From positions 1 through 64,000 of the forward strand of contig NZ_ACCB01000021.1 in NCBI RefSeq assembly GCF_000173735.1: a stretch of DNA of 64,000 nucleotides, given 5' to 3'. A program made the translations under genes and the position numbers. This DNA comes from Yersinia aldovae ATCC 35236 (GTDB lineage Bacteria; Pseudomonadota; Gammaproteobacteria; Enterobacterales; Enterobacteriaceae). Positions 40,558-50,106 of the stretch are shown here, piece by piece. The notes beneath the pieces are model-generated. The model ran no database searches and had not been told where the DNA came from. It saw only the letters and a list, made by a program, of their open reading frames with translations. The stretch's first letter is position 1. Every line of letters begins with the position of its first letter.

Positions 40558-41360
40558 CTTATAACCCGAACCGGGCTTTGTTCCGACTCTTTGTTTCTCT
40601 GACACTGTTATCCATTCTGATTGTTTATGGTTGGGTGATTTATACCGCTGAAGTTCCAATGGATTTAATGGCGCGGCGGCAGCCACCTTCCATCACTTAT
40701 TGGTTTGGTACTGATAGCTTGGGGCGTGATTTGTGGCTGCGCTGTTTTCAGGGAATGACCACCAGCTTGCAAATCGGCCTGATTGCCGCCTTTGCCAGTG
40801 GCCTGTTGGCGATGTTCACTGCCAGCCTGTGTGCGGTCAATAGAACGCTGGATTACCTGATTCGCGGGCTGATTGACAGCCTGTTGGCATTGCCCCACCT
40901 GCTGCTACTGGTGTTGATCTGCTTTACTCTGGGGGGCGGGAAACACGGGGTGATTCTGGCGGTGGCCTTGACTCATTGGCCAAAACTTGCCTTGATTTTG
41001 CGTGCGGAAATCTTGCGTATTCGTGAGACAGATTACGTCATGCTGTCTCATCGGCTGGGTAACAGTCATTTTTACCGTTGGCGTCACCATCTGCTACCGT
41101 TATTACTGCCACAATGGATTGTTGGTACGCTGCTGATGTTTCCTCATGCGGTATTGCACAGCGCAGCACTTAGTTTTCTCGGCTTTGGATTAGCACCTCA
41201 TGAGCCGTCGCTGGGAATATTATTGGCCGATGCATTGCGTTATCTGAGTAGCGGTGCATGGTGGTTAGCATTTTTCCCAGGTCTGATTCTGGTCGGATTG
41301 GTGTTGATATTCGATCAATTCGCACGATCATTACAGCAACTCTGGGTGAGGATAGCCTGA
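40554..41360 (+). CDS. yntC: ABC transporter permease, nickel/peptide type
   Basis: 268 residues, DppC-like. The N-terminal helix is followed by FGTDSLGRDLWLRCFQGMTTSLQIGL, a hallmark of this permease subfamily, and the ATPase-contact loop LSHRLGNSHFYRWRHHLLPLL. Overlaps yntB by 4 bases and the yntD start by one base (TGATG). Confidence 0.85.
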   Translation: MTYNPNRALFRLFVSLTLLSILIVYGWVIYTAEVPMDLMARRQPPSITYWFGTDSLGRDLWLRCFQGMTTSLQIGLIAAFASGLLAMFTASLCAVNRTLDYLIRGLIDSLLALPHLLLLVLICFTLGGGKHGVILAVALTHWPKLALILRAEILRIRETDYVMLSHRLGNSHFYRWRHHLLPLLLPQWIVGTLLMFPHAVLHSAALSFLGFGLAPHEPSLGILLADALRYLSSGAWWLAFFPGLILVGLVLIFDQFARSLQQLWVRIA

Positions 41361-42157
41361 TGTTGAAGTTTGACCAGTTTGCTATTGATATCGCTCATTA
41401 CCGCTGGTTGGGGCGAAAAACCTGGTGCCCATTGCTGAGTAATATCTCGCTGGAGGTGAATCCGGGGGAACTGGTCGCATTAGTGGGGGGGAGTGGCGAG
41501 GGCAAGAGCCTGTTACTGCAAAGTGCGCTCGGTTTACTGCCGGATAATATGCGCTGCCACGGCGAAATAATGCTCGATGGCGAGGTGTTGCGTGCGCGCG
41601 ATAAAGCCGAGCAGCGCGGTAAAACCTTATGTTACGTTCCTCAAGGCGTCAGTGCCCTGAATCCCTTGATTAAAGTGGGTTCACAAATGACCCGAGCAGC
41701 CCAGCTTAGCGGTGTAAAACTGCGGCTGGAGGATGTCGCGATGCAGCTGCAAACCTATAATCTTGCGCCGGGGCTAATACATGATTTCCCACGGCAACTC
41801 TCAGGCGGTATGGCAAAACGGGTGCTGACCAGTTGTGCAACCCTGACCCATGCTCGCTATATTTTGGCCGATGAAGTGACCTCGTGGCTCGATGATGAGC
41901 ATGCTTGCCAGTTGCTGACCCATCTACGGGCCTTCTGCCAACAAGGGCGCGGTATTTTGTGGGTGACACATGATTTGGCGCTGGCGGCACGGTTTGCCGA
42001 TAAAATTTCCGTGTTACATCAGGGTAAACTGCATGAAACATTGAGTGCAGATGAACTGAAAAATAACGGGGGTAGCCCGTGGCTACAATCATTATGGGCG
42101 GCATTACCGGAGCAACAATTTATCAGCTCGCAGGCTGAGGTGGCCGAATATGTTTAG
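41360..42157 (+). CDS. yntD: ABC transporter ATPase, nickel/peptide type (first)
   Basis: 265 residues from the ATG at 41360. Walker A GGSGEGKS, Q-loop YVPQGVSALNPLIKVG, signature LSGGMAKR, Walker B YILADEVTSWLD and switch LWVTHDLALAARFADK are all present. It energises import with YntE. It overlaps yntE by 8 bases. Confidence 0.87.
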   Translation: MLKFDQFAIDIAHYRWLGRKTWCPLLSNISLEVNPGELVALVGGSGEGKSLLLQSALGLLPDNMRCHGEIMLDGEVLRARDKAEQRGKTLCYVPQGVSALNPLIKVGSQMTRAAQLSGVKLRLEDVAMQLQTYNLAPGLIHDFPRQLSGGMAKRVLTSCATLTHARYILADEVTSWLDDEHACQLLTHLRAFCQQGRGILWVTHDLALAARFADKISVLHQGKLHETLSADELKNNGGSPWLQSLWAALPEQQFISSQAEVAEYV

Positions 42158-42791
42158 TGTCGATAACCTGACGGTGGTTCAAGGCGGGAAACGGCTATGG
42201 GATGGCATCTCATTCTCTCTGACCGCAGGTGAGCGCTTAGGTATTTCGGCTCCCAGTGGTTTCGGTAAAACCACTCTTGGCAGGGTATTGGCACAATGGC
42301 AATCTGCCACATCGGGGCAAATTCTGATTGCAGGAAAACCACTTGAAAAGAAAGGCTATTGCCCGATTCAACTTGTTCCCCAACATCCGGAACAGAGCTT
42401 CAATCCTTATCGAACTACCGGTGAGAGTCTGCGCGATGCCTGGAACCCCAATGCTCATTGGCTTGAGCGCATGGTGATTAATCCTGTTTGGTTGCAACGC
42501 CGCCCAGATGAGTTATCGGGAGGGGAACTGGCGCGCATTGCTTTGCTACGAGCACTCGACCCACGGACGCGTTATCTGATTGCTGATGAGGTGACGGCAC
42601 AATTGGATGCGCATGTTCAGGCGAAGATTTGGCAAGTTTTATTGGCGGAGGCCGCGCATCGTCCATTGGGGCTAATTGTTTTCAGCCACAATAAGTCCTT
42701 ATTAGACAAAGTGTGTTCACGTATATGGATACCGGAAAAAGAAAATAAGGCATCTTGCTATGTGAAAACCCACCTTGGTCTGGCGATGTGA
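42150..42791 (+). CDS. yntE: ABC transporter ATPase, nickel/peptide type (second)
   Basis: 213 residues, shorter than usual for this subfamily because the C-terminal oligopeptide domain is absent. Walker A APSGFGKTT, Q-loop QLVPQHPEQSFNPY, signature LSGGELARIALLRA, Walker B YLIADEVTAQLD and switch IVFSHNKSLL. Last gene of the ynt operon, 1.1 kb before ureA. Confidence 0.87.
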   Translation: MFSVDNLTVVQGGKRLWDGISFSLTAGERLGISAPSGFGKTTLGRVLAQWQSATSGQILIAGKPLEKKGYCPIQLVPQHPEQSFNPYRTTGESLRDAWNPNAHWLERMVINPVWLQRRPDELSGGELARIALLRALDPRTRYLIADEVTAQLDAHVQAKIWQVLLAEAAHRPLGLIVFSHNKSLLDKVCSRIWIPEKENKASCYVKTHLGLAM

Positions 42792-43913
42792 ATAACCTGC
42801 TAAATAATAGCCAGAAATTACAGGGTAATTAAAGCTACTATTATTAATAATAATCTGATGTGATAATTACTGAGTGTGCTGAACTTATTTTAGTTGAGTT
42901 ACATTTTTATTGATTGAGATCATGTTATTGGTTATTTGAGAAAATAATAATATCGAGCTAGAGGGAAGATATTTAACCTGTTGCTCATAAAAATTTACAG
43001 TAATGAATTTCAGTATTTATCTCTTTTTATTCCATTAAGGTAGGATATGGTTTAATAAATTAACTAATTAATCTATATTTATACTGTTAGTCAAAGTTGA
43101 GTTGTTGAAAATTCTGTTTGGATAATTTTCCCTGGAATTTATGGTGGTTATTTCTCGCTGAAAAATATCAATTAAAACTCCGGTTATTAATGTTTAATAT
43201 CATTGTAGCTACTTCTTGATTAGCATCAAATCTTGTGAGTTTTTCTTTATTCAATTGATTTTAATAGTTATTTTATTTGTGGTCAATTGTTTTTAGACCA
43301 TTTGATGTTAAATTGATAATTAATGGTGAAAATTCTAAATTTTAGCCTATATTAATTGGAATCGATTCTTTATAGCTATGCGTTGATTTACGCTAATCCC
43401 TGTTACAAGCATCTCATGCCGAATTCTAAAGGAATAAGGAATAAGGAATAAGGAATAAGGAATAAGGAATTTAGTGGCTATGGAAAACGAAAATTTAACA
43501 GGCCAAACTGCAGATGATCTACTGTGTATATAATCAGTAACCATTTTTTAGTAAATAAATATTACTTACCTGTACTCTCCTGTTGAATAAAATAACTAAA
43601 AACGATAAGAATATTTTTTCAAGACTTATTTATCATGCAAACTTATTGGGTGGGGGATGTTATTCGTCTACCTTACTGTTATTTAAAATAAATTTTCAGT
43701 ATGAGACCTAATCAGTTAGACAGGAGGTTGTGCTTAATTCTGAAATATTCAAAGTAGCGCGTCTTGGTGGCCTATCCTTTACCCGTCATCGTATTTATTG
43801 GTCACAATGATTAGTCAGTAACGACAAGGGTGACCCTTGTATAGGCCAGCAAGTTACAGAACGAGTAGGTTCTTTTTCTCACTTTCACTTTCTTAACATA
43901 AACAGGAGGGCTT
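42792..43913. other. 1.1-kb very AT-rich spacer between yntE and ureA
   Basis: No supported gene on either strand. It contains a 7-base tandem repeat at 43431-43471, many TTAATAA/TTATT tracts and, at the right end, the ureA ribosome-binding site AGGAGG. The extreme AT content fits an H-NS-silenced promoter region. Confidence 0.55.
43431..43471. repeat. GGAATAA heptanucleotide tandem repeat
   Basis: Five perfect head-to-tail copies of GGAATAA plus a partial sixth, in the spacer about 440 bases upstream of ureA. A 7-base unit can change copy number by slippage and so alter promoter spacing. Confidence 0.9.
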
Positions 43914-44216
43914 ATGCAGCTCACCCCAAGAGAAGTTGAAAAGCTCATGATCTATACGCTGTCTGATGTGGCATTCAAACGTAAAGCCCGCGGCTTGAAA
44001 CTCAATTATCCGGAAGCCGTTTCAATCATTACCGTGACCGCGATGGAAGGTGCCAGAGATGGCAAATCGGTAGAAGATGTGATGAAAGAAGCCAGTCAAG
44101 TTCTCACCAAAGATGATGTGATGGACGGGGTAGCTGATCTAATTCCAAATGTTCAGGTTGAAGCGATTTTCACCGATGGTAGCCGTTTGGTCACCGTACA
44201 CGATCCAATCAAATAA
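43914..44216 (+). CDS. ureA: Urease gamma subunit
   Basis: 100 residues, exact family length. [27 protein letters not shown] and ALNYPEAV-like [24 protein letters not shown] are typical. It is the small structural subunit of the urease apoenzyme. A perfect AGGAGG lies seven bases upstream. First gene of the urease operon. Confidence 0.97.
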   Translation: MQLTPREVEKLMIYTLSDVAFKRKARGLKLNYPEAVSIITVTAMEGARDGKSVEDVMKEASQVLTKDDVMDGVADLIPNVQVEAIFTDGSRLVTVHDPIK

Positions 44217-44270
44217 ATGATGGCAACATGCGAGTAAAAACCTGAACTGATTATTGCAGAGGATTAAAGC

Positions 44271-44705
44271 ATGAGCGCAAAGAAAAGCAGTAAAGATAAT
44301 GCAGAACAGAATACTCCGCTCGGAGGCTGCATTTTAGCCGATACACCGATTACCTTTAATGAAAATAAGCCTGTTACCAAAGTGAAAGTCCGTAATACCG
44401 GTGACCGGCCAATTCAGGTGGGGTCGCACTTCCATTTCTTTGAAGTTAACCGCGCCTTGGAGTTTGACCGTGCGGCGGCTTATGGCAAACGACTGAATAT
44501 CTCTTCCACCACCGCAATCCGTTTTGAACCCGGCGATGAAACCGAAGTTCCGCTGATTCCTTTTGGCGGCAAACAAACGCTGTATGGTTTCAATAACCTG
44601 GTGGATGGCTGGACTGGTGACGGCGTGGTACCTAACAGTGAACGCCCGGATAAACTGGCGGCTATTCGTCGTGCGGCTGAACGTGGTTTTAAATCATCTA
44701 AATAA
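44271..44705 (+). CDS. ureB: Urease beta subunit
   Basis: 144 residues. The core (VRNTGDRPIQVGSHFHFFEVNRAL, GKRLNISSTTAIRFEPGDE, PLIPFGGKQTLYGFNNLVDG) is the UreB fold. The N-terminal ~30 residues are a charged extension (SAKKSSKDNAEQN), longer than in Klebsiella and typical of Yersinia. 54 bases after ureA; an ERIC element follows before ureC. Confidence 0.97.
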   Translation: MSAKKSSKDNAEQNTPLGGCILADTPITFNENKPVTKVKVRNTGDRPIQVGSHFHFFEVNRALEFDRAAAYGKRLNISSTTAIRFEPGDETEVPLIPFGGKQTLYGFNNLVDGWTGDGVVPNSERPDKLAAIRRAAERGFKSSK

Positions 44706-44753
44706 CGCCTTATGTAACTAAAAATCATCGAAATTCGCATACGTGTAATTAGC

Positions 44754-44879
44754 TATACCCAATAGATTTCAAGTTTCAGGAAGGTGGCAAACGAGAGAGT
44801 CCGATGAGCTTACACCGGTAAGTGATTCGGGTGAGCGCGGGCCGCTAATACACCTGCAACGTGAAAGATGAAGGTTACA
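44754..44879 (+). repeat. ERIC element between ureB and ureC
   Basis: Starts with TATACCCAATAGATTTCAAG, has the GAGCTTACACCGGTAAGTGA centre and GGGTGAGCG, and ends with CACCTGCAACGTGAAAGATG. This is a near full-length ERIC, about 126 bases. It would form a long hairpin in the ureABC message between the beta and alpha subunit genes. It also creates a spurious upstream start for ureC at 44868. Confidence 0.85.
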
Positions 44880-44906
44880 CGCACCGGAAAAAGAAAGGAG
44901 CGACAG

Positions 44907-46625
44907 ATGCCTCAAATTTCTCGGCAAGAATACGCGGGTCTATTTGGCCCAACTACGGGCGATAAAATACGTTTGGGTGATACCAATCTATTTATCGAAA
45001 TCGAAAAAGACCTGCGTGGATATGGTGAAGAGTCGGTGTACGGTGGTGGGAAATCGCTGCGTGACGGGATGGGCGCAAATAACCATCTGACCCGCGATAA
45101 CGGTGTATTGGATTTGGTTATCACCAACGTCACCATTGTGGATGCCCGTTTAGGGGTGATTAAAGCTGACGTCGGTATCCGCGACGGTAAAATTGCCGGT
45201 ATCGGTAAAAGTGGTAACCCCGGGGTGATGGATGGGGTGACGCCCGGCATGGTGGTGGGGGTCAGTACCGATGCTATTTCCGGTGAGCATTTGATTCTCA
45301 CTGCCGCTGGTATTGATACCCACATTCATTTGATCTCACCACAGCAGGCGTACCATGCGCTGTCTAATGGTGTTGCAACTTTCTTCGGTGGCGGCATTGG
45401 CCCAACCGACGGCACTAACGGGACGACAGTCACACCGGGGCCGTGGAATATTCGCCAGATGCTGCGCTCCATCGAAGGTCTGCCGGTTAACGTCGGCATT
45501 CTGGGAAAAGGGAATTCCTACGGGCGTGGCCCACTCTTGGAGCAGGCTATTGCCGGTGTTGTGGGTTATAAAGTCCATGAAGACTGGGGGGCGACCGCTA
45601 ATGCTCTGCGCCATGCATTGAGAATGGCGGATGAAATGGATATTCAGGTTTCGGTTCATACCGATAGCTTGAACGAATGTGGCTACGTAGAAGACACTAT
45701 TGATGCCTTTGAAGGCCGCACTATCCATACTTTCCATACCGAAGGTGCCGGTGGGGGGCATGCACCTGACATCATTCGTGTCGCCAGCCAGCCTAACGTA
45801 CTGCCAAGCTCGACTAACCCAACCCTGCCATACGGCGTCAACAGCCAGGCTGAGTTGTTCGACATGATTATGGTGTGTCATAACCTCAACCCGAACGTGC
45901 CGGCTGACGTCTCCTTTGCTGAAAGCCGTGTGCGGCCGGAAACCATCGCGGCAGAAAACGTGCTGCATGATATGGGGGTTATCTCTATGTTTTCCAGTGA
46001 CTCGCAGGCGATGGGGCGTGTCGGGGAGAACTGGTTGCGTGTGATGCAAACGGCTAACGCGATGAAAACCTCACGCGGAAAGTTGCCGGAAGATGCGCCG
46101 GGTAACGATAATTTCCGCGTACTGCGCTATGTGGCAAAAATCACCATCAACCCCGCAATCGCACAGGGTGTCAGCCATGTCATCGGCTCCGTCGAAGTGG
46201 GCAAAATGGCTGACCTGGTACTGTGGGATCCGCGTTTTTTCGGGGCGAAACCTAAAATGGTTATCAAAGGCGGCATGATCAACTGGGCGGCAATGGGTGA
46301 TCCAAATGCTTCATTACCGACTCCGCAACCGGTGTTCTATCGCCCAATGTTTGGCGCAATGGGAAAAACCCTGCAAGACACCTGTGTCACCTTCGTTTCT
46401 CAGGCGGCACTGGATGACGGTGTGAAAGAGAAAGCCGGATTGGATCGTCAGGTTATCGCGGTTAAGAACTGCCGGACCATCTCCAAACGTGATCTGGTGC
46501 GTAATGACCAAATGCCAAACATTGAAGTTGATCCAGAAACCTTTGCGGTGAAAGTGGATGGGGTACACGCCACCTGTGAGCCGATAGAAACGGCGTCAAT
46601 GAACCAGCGCTATTTCTTTGGTTAA
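44907..46625 (+). CDS. ureC: Urease alpha (catalytic) subunit
   Basis: 572 residues from the ATG at 44907, preceded by AAAGGAG; the frame from 44868 is read out of the ERIC element and rejected. Nickel ligands His139 and His141 lie in [11 protein letters not shown], the carbamylated Lys222 in [14 protein letters not shown], His251 in [13 protein letters not shown], and the mobile-flap Cys324-His325 in [11 protein letters not shown]. It hydrolyses urea to ammonia and carbamate. All catalytic residues are intact. Confidence 0.98.
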   Translation: MPQISRQEYAGLFGPTTGDKIRLGDTNLFIEIEKDLRGYGEESVYGGGKSLRDGMGANNHLTRDNGVLDLVITNVTIVDARLGVIKADVGIRDGKIAGIGKSGNPGVMDGVTPGMVVGVSTDAISGEHLILTAAGIDTHIHLISPQQAYHALSNGVATFFGGGIGPTDGTNGTTVTPGPWNIRQMLRSIEGLPVNVGILGKGNSYGRGPLLEQAIAGVVGYKVHEDWGATANALRHALRMADEMDIQVSVHTDSLNECGYVEDTIDAFEGRTIHTFHTEGAGGGHAPDIIRVASQPNVLPSSTNPTLPYGVNSQAELFDMIMVCHNLNPNVPADVSFAESRVRPETIAAENVLHDMGVISMFSSDSQAMGRVGENWLRVMQTANAMKTSRGKLPEDAPGNDNFRVLRYVAKITINPAIAQGVSHVIGSVEVGKMADLVLWDPRFFGAKPKMVIKGGMINWAAMGDPNASLPTPQPVFYRPMFGAMGKTLQDTCVTFVSQAALDDGVKEKAGLDRQVIAVKNCRTISKRDLVRNDQMPNIEVDPETFAVKVDGVHATCEPIETASMNQRYFFG

Positions 46626-46656
46626 TAAAAGCTTTGGTTAATAAAAGCTTTGGTTA
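46622..46656. repeat. 16-bp tandem duplication at the ureC stop
   Basis: Two perfect copies of TTAATAAAAGCTTTGG (46622-46637, 46638-46653) plus the start of a third. The first copy contains the ureC TAA stop. It lengthens the ureC-ureE spacer by 16 bases. Confidence 0.9.
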
Positions 46657-46808
46657 ATCCGATGTAGGAGCATTAATCCAGCTCGCCTGTAGTCAGTATC
46701 ACTCCGTTCCCAGTACGGAGGCAGATATTCTCTGGGAAGGGTGTCATCGAAACGGATTTCATGGCTACGGGCGGCGGCTGTTGGCGATGAAGCTATGCAA
46801 GGAGTCTT

Positions 46809-47521
46809 ATGATGCAAAAAATCAATAATATGATTTTGATCGAGCACGTTCTGGGTAATGTAAAAAAGATCCGGTTTGGCAGGAAAAACTTAAACATGCC
46901 ACTCTGGATCTGTTAGTGCTGGATCAGCGGGAAGCGCAGAAAAGCCGCTGCCGCAAATCCACCACTCATGGGCTGGATCTGGGTATTTCTCTTGACCGAA
47001 ACGTGGTGCTTGCCGATGGCGATGTGTTGGCCTGGGATGAAGAAACCAACGTTGCCGTCGTGGTGCAAATCAATTTGCGTGATGTGATGGTGATTGATTT
47101 AAGTGAACTGAAAAGCCGTTCACCGGATGAATTAATTAAAACCTGTTTTGAACTTGGCCATGCGCTGGGGAACCAGCACTGGAAAGCTGTCACCAAGAAT
47201 AACGAAGTGTACGTGCCACTAACCGTTGCCACCACCATGATGGATTCAGTGATGAGAACGCATGGTTTCCAGCATTTGCCTTTCCGTTTTGTCAAAGGCG
47301 GAGAGATTTTACCGCAGCTCAGTAACTCTGAAGCACGTCTGCTGTTTGGTGGTGCCGAGGACAGCGATACCCATGTTCATGTTGCCAGCCCTCTGGATGA
47401 ACCTCATGGCTCTGGTTTACATATTCACGCTATTCACTCCCACGGTGATGGAGATTCGCATAATCACGACCATGACCACAGCCATAGTCACGGCGATCAC
47501 GACCACGATCATAAACACTGA
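46809..47521 (+). pseudogene. ureE: Urease accessory protein UreE (nickel chaperone), 5' frameshift
   Basis: The start region (ATG at 46809 with GGAG upstream, or in-frame ATG at 46830) encodes [13 protein letters not shown], then loses frame at an A6 run (46862-46867). With one added base it continues as [16 protein letters not shown], then joins the intact downstream frame [14 protein letters not shown] and runs to 47521. The rest is normal UreE, including a histidine-rich nickel-binding tail ([10 protein letters not shown]). As written, translation stops after about 35 residues. It is either a real lesion or a homopolymer base-call error. UreE delivers Ni2+ to the UreDFG-apourease complex. 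Confidence 0.88.
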
Positions 47522-47542
47522 TTCAGGCAATGAGGCACCGTA

Positions 47543-48229
47543 ATGAATGCATCAGATCTGATTCGTATTATGCAATTTGGTGATTCCGTGCTGCCGGTCG
47601 GGGCCTTCACGTTTTCCAATGGCGTGGAGTCTGCCATTCAAACTGGCGTCGTGCGAGATGTACCGACGTTAAAAGGCTTTGTTCTGACGGCGCTGAAACA
47701 AGCAGCCAGTTGTGATGGCATGGGGGTGGTTGCTGCCCATCGTGCGGTGATGGCTAATGAACGCGATGGCATTATTCGCGCTGATTGGGCGGTGAATAAC
47801 CGTAAGTTGAATGAAGAAAGCCGCCTGATGGCAACCCGAATGGGGAAAAAACTGGCGGAAATGTCAATCCATGTGGTGCAGCACCCGCTGATCAGTTGGT
47901 GGCTGGAACAGATAAAAAGTGGCAATACGGCGGGAACCTATCCTGTGACTCAGGCAGTGGTGATGGCAGCACAGGGAATAGGGCAGCGAGAGGTGGTGGT
48001 GATGCACCAATACGGTGTCGCGATGACTATCTTGAGTGCGGCGATGCGGTTAATGCGCGTCACTCACTTTGACACACAACATATCTTGTTTGAGTTGAAC
48101 CATGATATTGAGAAGTTCTGTGATATTGCCGAAATCGGCGATATCGAGCAGATGTCTTCTTATGTCCCGATTGTGGATGTTCTGGCGGCGGTACATGTCA
48201 AAGCACATGTTCGTCTCTTTAGTAACTGA
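47543..48229 (+). CDS. ureF: Urease accessory protein UreF
   Basis: 228 residues. [27 protein letters not shown] is the conserved UreF opening, and [14 protein letters not shown] and the helical remainder fit. It forms the UreD-UreF-UreG activation complex and gates GTPase-dependent nickel insertion. 21 bases after ureE. Confidence 0.95.
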   Translation: MNASDLIRIMQFGDSVLPVGAFTFSNGVESAIQTGVVRDVPTLKGFVLTALKQAASCDGMGVVAAHRAVMANERDGIIRADWAVNNRKLNEESRLMATRMGKKLAEMSIHVVQHPLISWWLEQIKSGNTAGTYPVTQAVVMAAQGIGQREVVVMHQYGVAMTILSAAMRLMRVTHFDTQHILFELNHDIEKFCDIAEIGDIEQMSSYVPIVDVLAAVHVKAHVRLFSN

Positions 48230-48252
48230 TTGATCAATAACTGGTTGATCGA
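48223..48252. repeat. 15-bp near-perfect tandem duplication at the ureF stop
   Basis: TAACTGATTGATCAA (48223-48237) and TAACTGGTTGATCGA (48238-48252) differ at two positions. The first copy overlaps the ureF TGA stop. It contributes to the unusually long (100-base) ureF-ureG spacer. Confidence 0.85.
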
Positions 48253-48329
48253 ACACGAATTCTGAGTGCTGGGCGCGTTTGTTAACCAGGCACATCGTTG
48301 ATATCAGATAAAATTAAGAGGATAACCCC

Positions 48330-48995
48330 GTGAATAGCCATTCAACCGATAAACGTAAAAAGATCACCCGCATTGGTATTGGTGGCCCGGTAGGTTCAGG
48401 TAAAACCGCCATTATCGAAGTCATTACACCTATTTTGATCAAGCGGGGTATCAAACCACTGATCATTACCAACGATATCGTCACCACCGAGGATGCCAAA
48501 CAGGTGAAACGCACCCTGAAAGGTATTCTGGATGAAGAGAAGATCCTTGGGGTAGAAACCGGTGCTTGCCCACATACTGCGGTGCGCGAAGATCCCAGTA
48601 TGAACATTGCTGCGGTAGAAGAGATGGAAGAGCGCTTTCCTGAAAGCGATTTAGTCATGATTGAAAGTGGCGGTGACAACCTGACACTGACTTTCAGCCC
48701 GGCACTGGCAGACTTCTATATCTATGTTATTGATGTGGCTGAAGGTGAAAAAATCCCACGTAAGAATGGCCCTGGTTTGGTTCAGGCAGATATTCTGGTT
48801 ATCAATAAAATCGATCTTGCGCCTTATGTGGGGGCCAGCCTGGATGTGATGGAAAGTGATACCAAAGTGGTGCGTGGTGAGCGCCCTTATATCCTGACCA
48901 ATTGCAAAACCGGGCAAGGCATTGAAGAGCTGGTGGATATGATTATGCGTGATTTCCTGTTTACTCACGTCCAGCCTCAAGGAGCCAACGCATGA
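48330..48995 (+). CDS. ureG: Urease accessory GTPase UreG
   Basis: 221 residues. P-loop [10 protein letters not shown], the metal-binding [15 protein letters not shown] (CPH motif), the [13 protein letters not shown] switch region and [10 protein letters not shown] are all conserved. It hydrolyses GTP during nickel insertion and CO2-dependent lysine carbamylation. It overlaps ureD by 4 bases. Confidence 0.97.
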   Translation: MNSHSTDKRKKITRIGIGGPVGSGKTAIIEVITPILIKRGIKPLIITNDIVTTEDAKQVKRTLKGILDEEKILGVETGACPHTAVREDPSMNIAAVEEMEERFPESDLVMIESGGDNLTLTFSPALADFYIYVIDVAEGEKIPRKNGPGLVQADILVINKIDLAPYVGASLDVMESDTKVVRGERPYILTNCKTGQGIEELVDMIMRDFLFTHVQPQGANA

Positions 48996-49975
48996 CCTCG
49001 CAGAGCAAGAATATCGTGGAGACTCCTTCACGGGTTCGCGCTCACGCATTGGGTGTTAACGCGCCGGAATTAGCGAAGTATCAGGACGAACCGGCGCAGA
49101 TGCGTAGCGGAGCGGTAGGGAAAAGTGGCTATCTCAAACTGAGATTCGCCAAACGTGAGCATCGTAGTATTTTGGCGGAAATGGAGCGGCGGGTGCCCTC
49201 AATGGTGCAAAAAGCACTGTACTGGGATGAAGAAATGCCCGAACTGCCGTGTATCACCATGATTTCGACGTCAGGGTGTATTCTGCAAGGTGACCGTCTG
49301 GCCACTGACGTGATTGTCGAGGAGGGGGCGTGCGCCCATGTCACCACGCAGTCGGCGACCAAAGTTCATATGATGAATGCCAACTATGCCTCGCAGATAC
49401 AGCATTTTACGGTGGAAGAGGGGGGTTATCTGGAATTTATACCAGACCCGCTGATTCCACATCGTAATTCGCGTTTTATTACTGATACCACCATTAATAT
49501 TCATCCTACGGCGACGGCGATTTATTCAGAAGTGCTGATGTCTGGGCGGAAATATCACCATGCGGACGAACGATTCGGTTTTGATGTTTATTCCTCCCGA
49601 GTGGCGGCACACGTTTTTTTGGGTAAAGAACAGCCCACAGGTAAAGAGCTGTTTGTTGAAAAGTATGTACTGGAGCCGAAGTCAGAGAGCCTTGATGCCA
49701 TCGGGGTAATGCAGACATTTGATGTGTTCGGCAACGTGATTTTACTCACGCCCAAAGAGCATCACGACCGCATTCTGGCGCGGGTTCCTGCCCATTTTGA
49801 TGTCAAAGGTGGTATCGCCAGCGGAGCGACACGCTTACCGAATGATTGCGGATTAGTGTTTAAAGCACTGGGAATTGATAGCGCCGGTGTTAAGAACGAA
49901 ATTCGACAGTTTTGGAAGATAGCCCGTGAGGAAATTCTCGGCGTGACATTGCCGGAGAAATTCTTGTGGCGCTAA
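48992..49975 (+). CDS. ureD: Urease accessory protein UreD (UreH)
   Basis: 327 residues. [54 protein letters not shown] and [17 protein letters not shown] are UreD landmarks. It is the scaffold that binds apourease and recruits UreF/UreG. In Yersinia it is the last of the accessory genes (EFGD order) rather than first as in Klebsiella. Confidence 0.96.
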   Translation: MTSQSKNIVETPSRVRAHALGVNAPELAKYQDEPAQMRSGAVGKSGYLKLRFAKREHRSILAEMERRVPSMVQKALYWDEEMPELPCITMISTSGCILQGDRLATDVIVEEGACAHVTTQSATKVHMMNANYASQIQHFTVEEGGYLEFIPDPLIPHRNSRFITDTTINIHPTATAIYSEVLMSGRKYHHADERFGFDVYSSRVAAHVFLGKEQPTGKELFVEKYVLEPKSESLDAIGVMQTFDVFGNVILLTPKEHHDRILARVPAHFDVKGGIASGATRLPNDCGLVFKALGIDSAGVKNEIRQFWKIAREEILGVTLPEKFLWR

Positions 49976-50015
49976 GGTGTTGCCCAAAAGTATTGGCGTT
50001 GCAGCAAAACATCGT

Positions 50016-50063
50016 TGCAACAATAGATGGGTGCAACAATAGATGGGTGCAACGATAAGTGAG
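50016..50063. repeat. 16-bp tandem repeat between ureD and the urea channel gene
   Basis: Two perfect copies of TGCAACAATAGATGGG (50016-50031, 50032-50047) and a degenerate third (TGCAACGATAAGTGAG). It lies in the 130-base ureD-yut spacer. Confidence 0.9.
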
Positions 50064-50106
50064 TGCAGCTAATACAGTTGCGGCTTCAAGTTAGAAGGGT
50101 AAAATA

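Noticed and set aside
43347-43544. 65-codon frame across the GGAATAA repeat
   Set aside because: Its repeated FLIPYS peptide is only the heptanucleotide repeat read through. There is no other coding support.
44868-44906. Upstream extension of ureC
   Set aside because: It is translated out of the ERIC element. The ATG at 44907 has a proper ribosome-binding site and matches the UreC N-terminus.
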